16,645 nucleotides of DNA from Bermanella sp051277445. Its GTDB lineage: Bacteria > Pseudomonadota > Gammaproteobacteria > Pseudomonadales > Oceanobacteraceae. Below are positions 14,924 through 16,645 of this stretch, one piece after another. A program made the translations under genes and the position numbers. Position 1 is the stretch's first letter, and each line of letters begins with the position of its first letter. Location of the stretch: contig JBNMQC010000040.1 of NCBI GenBank assembly GCA_051277445.1, positions 1-16,645 on the forward strand. Reading direction: 5' to 3'. The notes under the pieces were generated by a model. The model searched no databases. It was not told the origin of the DNA and saw only the letters and a program-made list of their open reading frames with translations.

Positions 14924-14961
14924 AAAAAAAGCAGGTGAGGTTTTCACCCCACCTGCTTTTT
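14924..14961. terminator. Terminator after the Tsx-like gene
   Basis: GCAGGTG (14931-14937) pairs with CACCTGC (14950-14956). Runs of A (14924-14930) and T (14957-14961) on either side give a T tract on both strands. It lies 8 nt after the stop of the Tsx-like gene and separates it from apt, which therefore needs its own promoter or readthrough. Confidence 0.88.
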
Positions 14962-14969
14962 AGCATTAA

Positions 14970-15677
14970 TTAGAAGTGTGCTTTAAGCAACAAGTTAACG
15001 TTGTTTTCGTCTTCGTTGTCTAGGTTAAACTTGTTATCCCACAAAGCGTATTCAACACCAACATAGAGCTTATTGTCATAACCTACTAACTTTGCAATGT
15101 CCCACTTAAGTTGTGAGGTGAAGTTACTGCTAGAGTTTTTGTCACCAGTAATTGGATCCGCTAACTCAGTTTCATAGTCCCAGAAACCGTCATACATGAA
15201 CTCCTGGCCAGCGATAGCAAATGGCACTCCCCAAGTAACGGTTAATTGTTGATTATCATCTGTAGAGTCATTAAAGCTCTGATATACATTAGCACCAAAA
15301 TGAGCAAATCCAGGTAAATTCAAGCCTGCGCCTAAACCAACTAAAAGATTATCATCAAACTCACTCATTTCCCAAGTGGTTGCCAGCTTCACACTATTTA
15401 CGAATCCATCTTTGAATGTGGCAAGATTAAAGTTTGGGCTTACTTCAATGTAAGTCTCACGACCACCATCGTTTTTATCATGTAAGCGATCTACAAAAGC
15501 AAACACATCACCCCAGTTATGAACACTGAAGTACTCATATGTCATAACATATCTTTCTTCGTCACCTGCAGCATAATCGTTACCAGACAAGAAGGTTAAA
15601 CTTTGATCTTTAAAGAAGGTTTCAGCATTCACTAAGCTGGAAGCAGCTAACAATAAGCCAAGGGCTAACTTTTTCAT
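14970..15677 (-). CDS. Tsx-like nucleoside-specific outer-membrane channel (DUF5020/OmpK type)
   Basis: A protein of 235 residues. The Sec signal peptide covers residues 1-18 (cut at VNA-E). The mature chain is a series of amphipathic beta strands rich in aromatics and Asp/Asn, with VMTYEYFSVHNWGDVFAFVDR (44-64) as the typical Tsx/OmpK opening, GLGAGLNLPGF, and a C-terminal Phe (LLLKAHF) as recognised by the Bam machinery. E. coli Tsx is somewhat longer. It should form a 12-strand barrel admitting nucleosides or purines into the periplasm (family knowledge). The neighbours, apt and a divergent NCS2 permease, fit. The leader is odd: two six-C tracts flank the AGGAG Shine-Dalgarno, which lies 11 nt from ATG, a rather long spacing. 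Confidence 0.88.
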   Translation of the reverse strand: MKKLALGLLLAASSLVNAETFFKDQSLTFLSGNDYAAGDEERYVMTYEYFSVHNWGDVFAFVDRLHDKNDGGRETYIEVSPNFNLATFKDGFVNSVKLATTWEMSEFDDNLLVGLGAGLNLPGFAHFGANVYQSFNDSTDDNQQLTVTWGVPFAIAGQEFMYDGFWDYETELADPITGDKNSSSNFTSQLKWDIAKLVGYDNKLYVGVEYALWDNKFNLDNEDENNVNLLLKAHF

Positions 15678-15734
15678 TTAGGGGGGCTCTCCTAAGGGGG
15701 GTCGTAGAAAACTAACCTTTTGGTCAGAATTAGG

Positions 15735-15740
15735 TATAAT
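15735..15740 (+). promoter_or_regulatory. Possible -10 element for the NCS2 permease gene
   Basis: TATAAT is a perfect -10 hexamer, 115 nt before the permease ATG, but no TTGACA-like -35 or TGn extension accompanies it. Downstream, AAGTGCTTA occurs twice (15774-15782 and 15817-15825), with a related CAAGTGCAT at 15761-15769; these could be regulator sites. No purine riboswitch pattern is evident. Confidence 0.25.
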
Positions 15741-15855
15741 TTCGAATCCTACACAGGATCCAAGTGCATGTTCAAGTGCTTAAATAGATTTATGCCCTTA
15801 TTTGGGTTTATAGTCAAAGTGCTTAGCATAAAAAACCAACAATAAGGGGCCACCC

Positions 15856-16645
15856 ATGCTTGAAAAATTGTTTCAGCTGAATAAGTTCGGCAGCAATAGC
15901 AAAACCGAAATCATGGCAGGTATCACCACCTACCTGACCATGGCGTACATCATATTTGTTAACCCGGCCATGCTGGCTGATGCAGGCATGGATAAAGGTG
16001 CGGTCTTTGTGGCCACCTGTTTAGCCGCTGCCATCGGTTGTTTCATCATGGGCTTCTGGGCAAACCTTCCTGTGGCGCTAGCACCAGGTATGGGCTTAAA
16101 TGCCTTTTTCACTTATGGCGTTGTATTGGGCATGGGCCATAGCTGGCAGACCGCTCTTGGCGCTGTGTTTTTAAGCGGTGTCATCTTCATTTTAATCAGT
16201 GCGTTCAAATTACGTGAGTGGATCATCAATGCCATTCCCATGACACTGAAAAAAGCCATTGCAGCCGGTATCGGCTCTTTCCTAGCCCTGATTGCCCTTA
16301 AAAATGCGGGCATTATTGTAGATAACCCAGCCACATTCGTCGGCCTTGGTGATCTGACCAGTATCTCACCTGCCATGGCGATCCTCGGCTTCTTCCTCAT
16401 AATCGGCTTGGTTCAACGCAATATTCCTGGTGCGGTGATGATTGCGGTTCTGCTTGTGACAGTGATCGGCTTAGTCGCTGGTGACGTCACTTACTCGGGG
16501 ATTGTTTCGGCTCCCCCTTCTATTGCACCAACATTTATGCAGATGGATATCGCCGCCGCCCTTGATGTGGCCATGCTAAGCGTCGTTTTTGCGTTCTTGT
16601 TTGTGGATCTATTCGATACCAGCGGTACCCTTATTGCGGTAACCC
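15856..16645 (+). CDS. NCS2-family purine (adenine-type) permease, 3' truncated
   Basis: 263 residues are visible before the window edge. It starts MLEKLFQLNK with AAGGGG 6 nt before ATG. Several membrane segments are seen, starting with TEIMAGITTYLTMAYIIFVNP (17-37). LPVALAPGMGLNAFF (71-85) and FVDLFDTSGTL (about 249-259) are conserved motifs of the AzgA/AdeP-GhxP branch of nucleobase:cation symporters, and the N-terminal half is strongly E. coli AdeP-like. It imports a purine base across the inner membrane by proton symport. Adenine is favoured because apt is encoded nearby, but guanine or hypoxanthine cannot be excluded. It is divergent from the Tsx-like gene across a 178-bp spacer. Confidence 0.94.
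   Translation, partial: MLEKLFQLNKFGSNSKTEIMAGITTYLTMAYIIFVNPAMLADAGMDKGAVFVATCLAAAIGCFIMGFWANLPVALAPGMGLNAFFTYGVVLGMGHSWQTALGAVFLSGVIFILISAFKLREWIINAIPMTLKKAIAAGIGSFLALIALKNAGIIVDNPATFVGLGDLTSISPAMAILGFFLIIGLVQRNIPGAVMIAVLLVTVIGLVAGDVTYSGIVSAPPSIAPTFMQMDIAAALDVAMLSVVFAFLFVDLFDTSGTLIAVT

Noticed and set aside
14865..14966. Longer N-terminus for Apt
   Set aside because: The extra 34 residues overlap the upstream terminator and are not part of the Apt family; ATG 14864 fits.
15678..15855. Purine riboswitch upstream of the permease
   Set aside because: The conserved three-way junction sequences of the purine aptamer are not visible.
16113..16400. Minus-strand ORFs under the NCS2 permease and similar antisense ORFs elsewhere
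   Set aside because: They are shadows of strongly conserved coding frames, with no plausible start signals or recognisable products.
1..16645. Mobile element, prophage, CRISPR array, tRNA or rRNA
   Set aside because: No transposase or integrase, no regularly spaced repeats and no cloverleaf or rRNA-like sequence were seen on either strand.

Overview
The window looks like chromosome from a marine-type gammaproteobacterium, possibly Oceanospirillales-like. The basis is moderate GC content by eye, the protein families present, and a ChrR/ECF sigma stress locus of the kind found in such bacteria. This taxonomic call is inference; no rRNA or other marker is present. No mobile element, CRISPR array, tRNA or rRNA was seen.

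Layout. (1) 1-2064, +: the 3' part of a hybrid sensor histidine kinase (GAF-HisKA-HATPase-REC-REC), cut by the window edge. (2) 2073-4117, -: a tightly overlapping three-gene operon: an SDR oxidoreductase, a DUF2878 membrane protein and an uncharacterised exported protein. (3) 4118-4375: a dense regulatory gap holding an ECF-type promoter for the SDR operon, a 31-bp palindrome, and a complete +-strand small-RNA-like unit (sigma70 promoter, stem-loops, intrinsic terminator). (4) 4376-5317, -: an orphan secreted protein. (5) 5509-12873, -: a seven-gene operon ending at a clear terminator. In order of transcription it encodes an FAD/NAD(P)-binding protein, CPD photolyase, a delta-9-type fatty acid desaturase, an NTF2-like protein, a flavin amine oxidase-like protein, a DUF1365 protein and a CFA-synthase-like methyltransferase. 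(6) 13009-14240, +: divergently placed ECF sigma factor and ChrR-type zinc anti-sigma factor, with overlapping genes. (7) 14322-16645: adenine salvage, with apt and a Tsx-like outer-membrane channel on the - strand and a divergent NCS2 purine permease cut by the right edge.

How it fits together. The sigma/ChrR pair is the singlet-oxygen sensing module known from Rhodobacter. Both minus-strand operon heads carry the same promoter form, TGATCT-N18-TA...., placed 23-24 nt before the start codon, so both operons probably form its local regulon. They combine DNA photorepair with membrane-lipid remodelling. The CFA-like enzyme lacks two of the four bicarbonate-site residues of E. coli Cfa that I compared. 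With the flavin amine oxidase and DUF1365 partners, this points to methylated or furan fatty acid synthesis rather than simple cyclopropanation (inference). The most novel-looking item is the candidate sRNA and its palindromic control region between the SDR operon and the orphan secreted protein.
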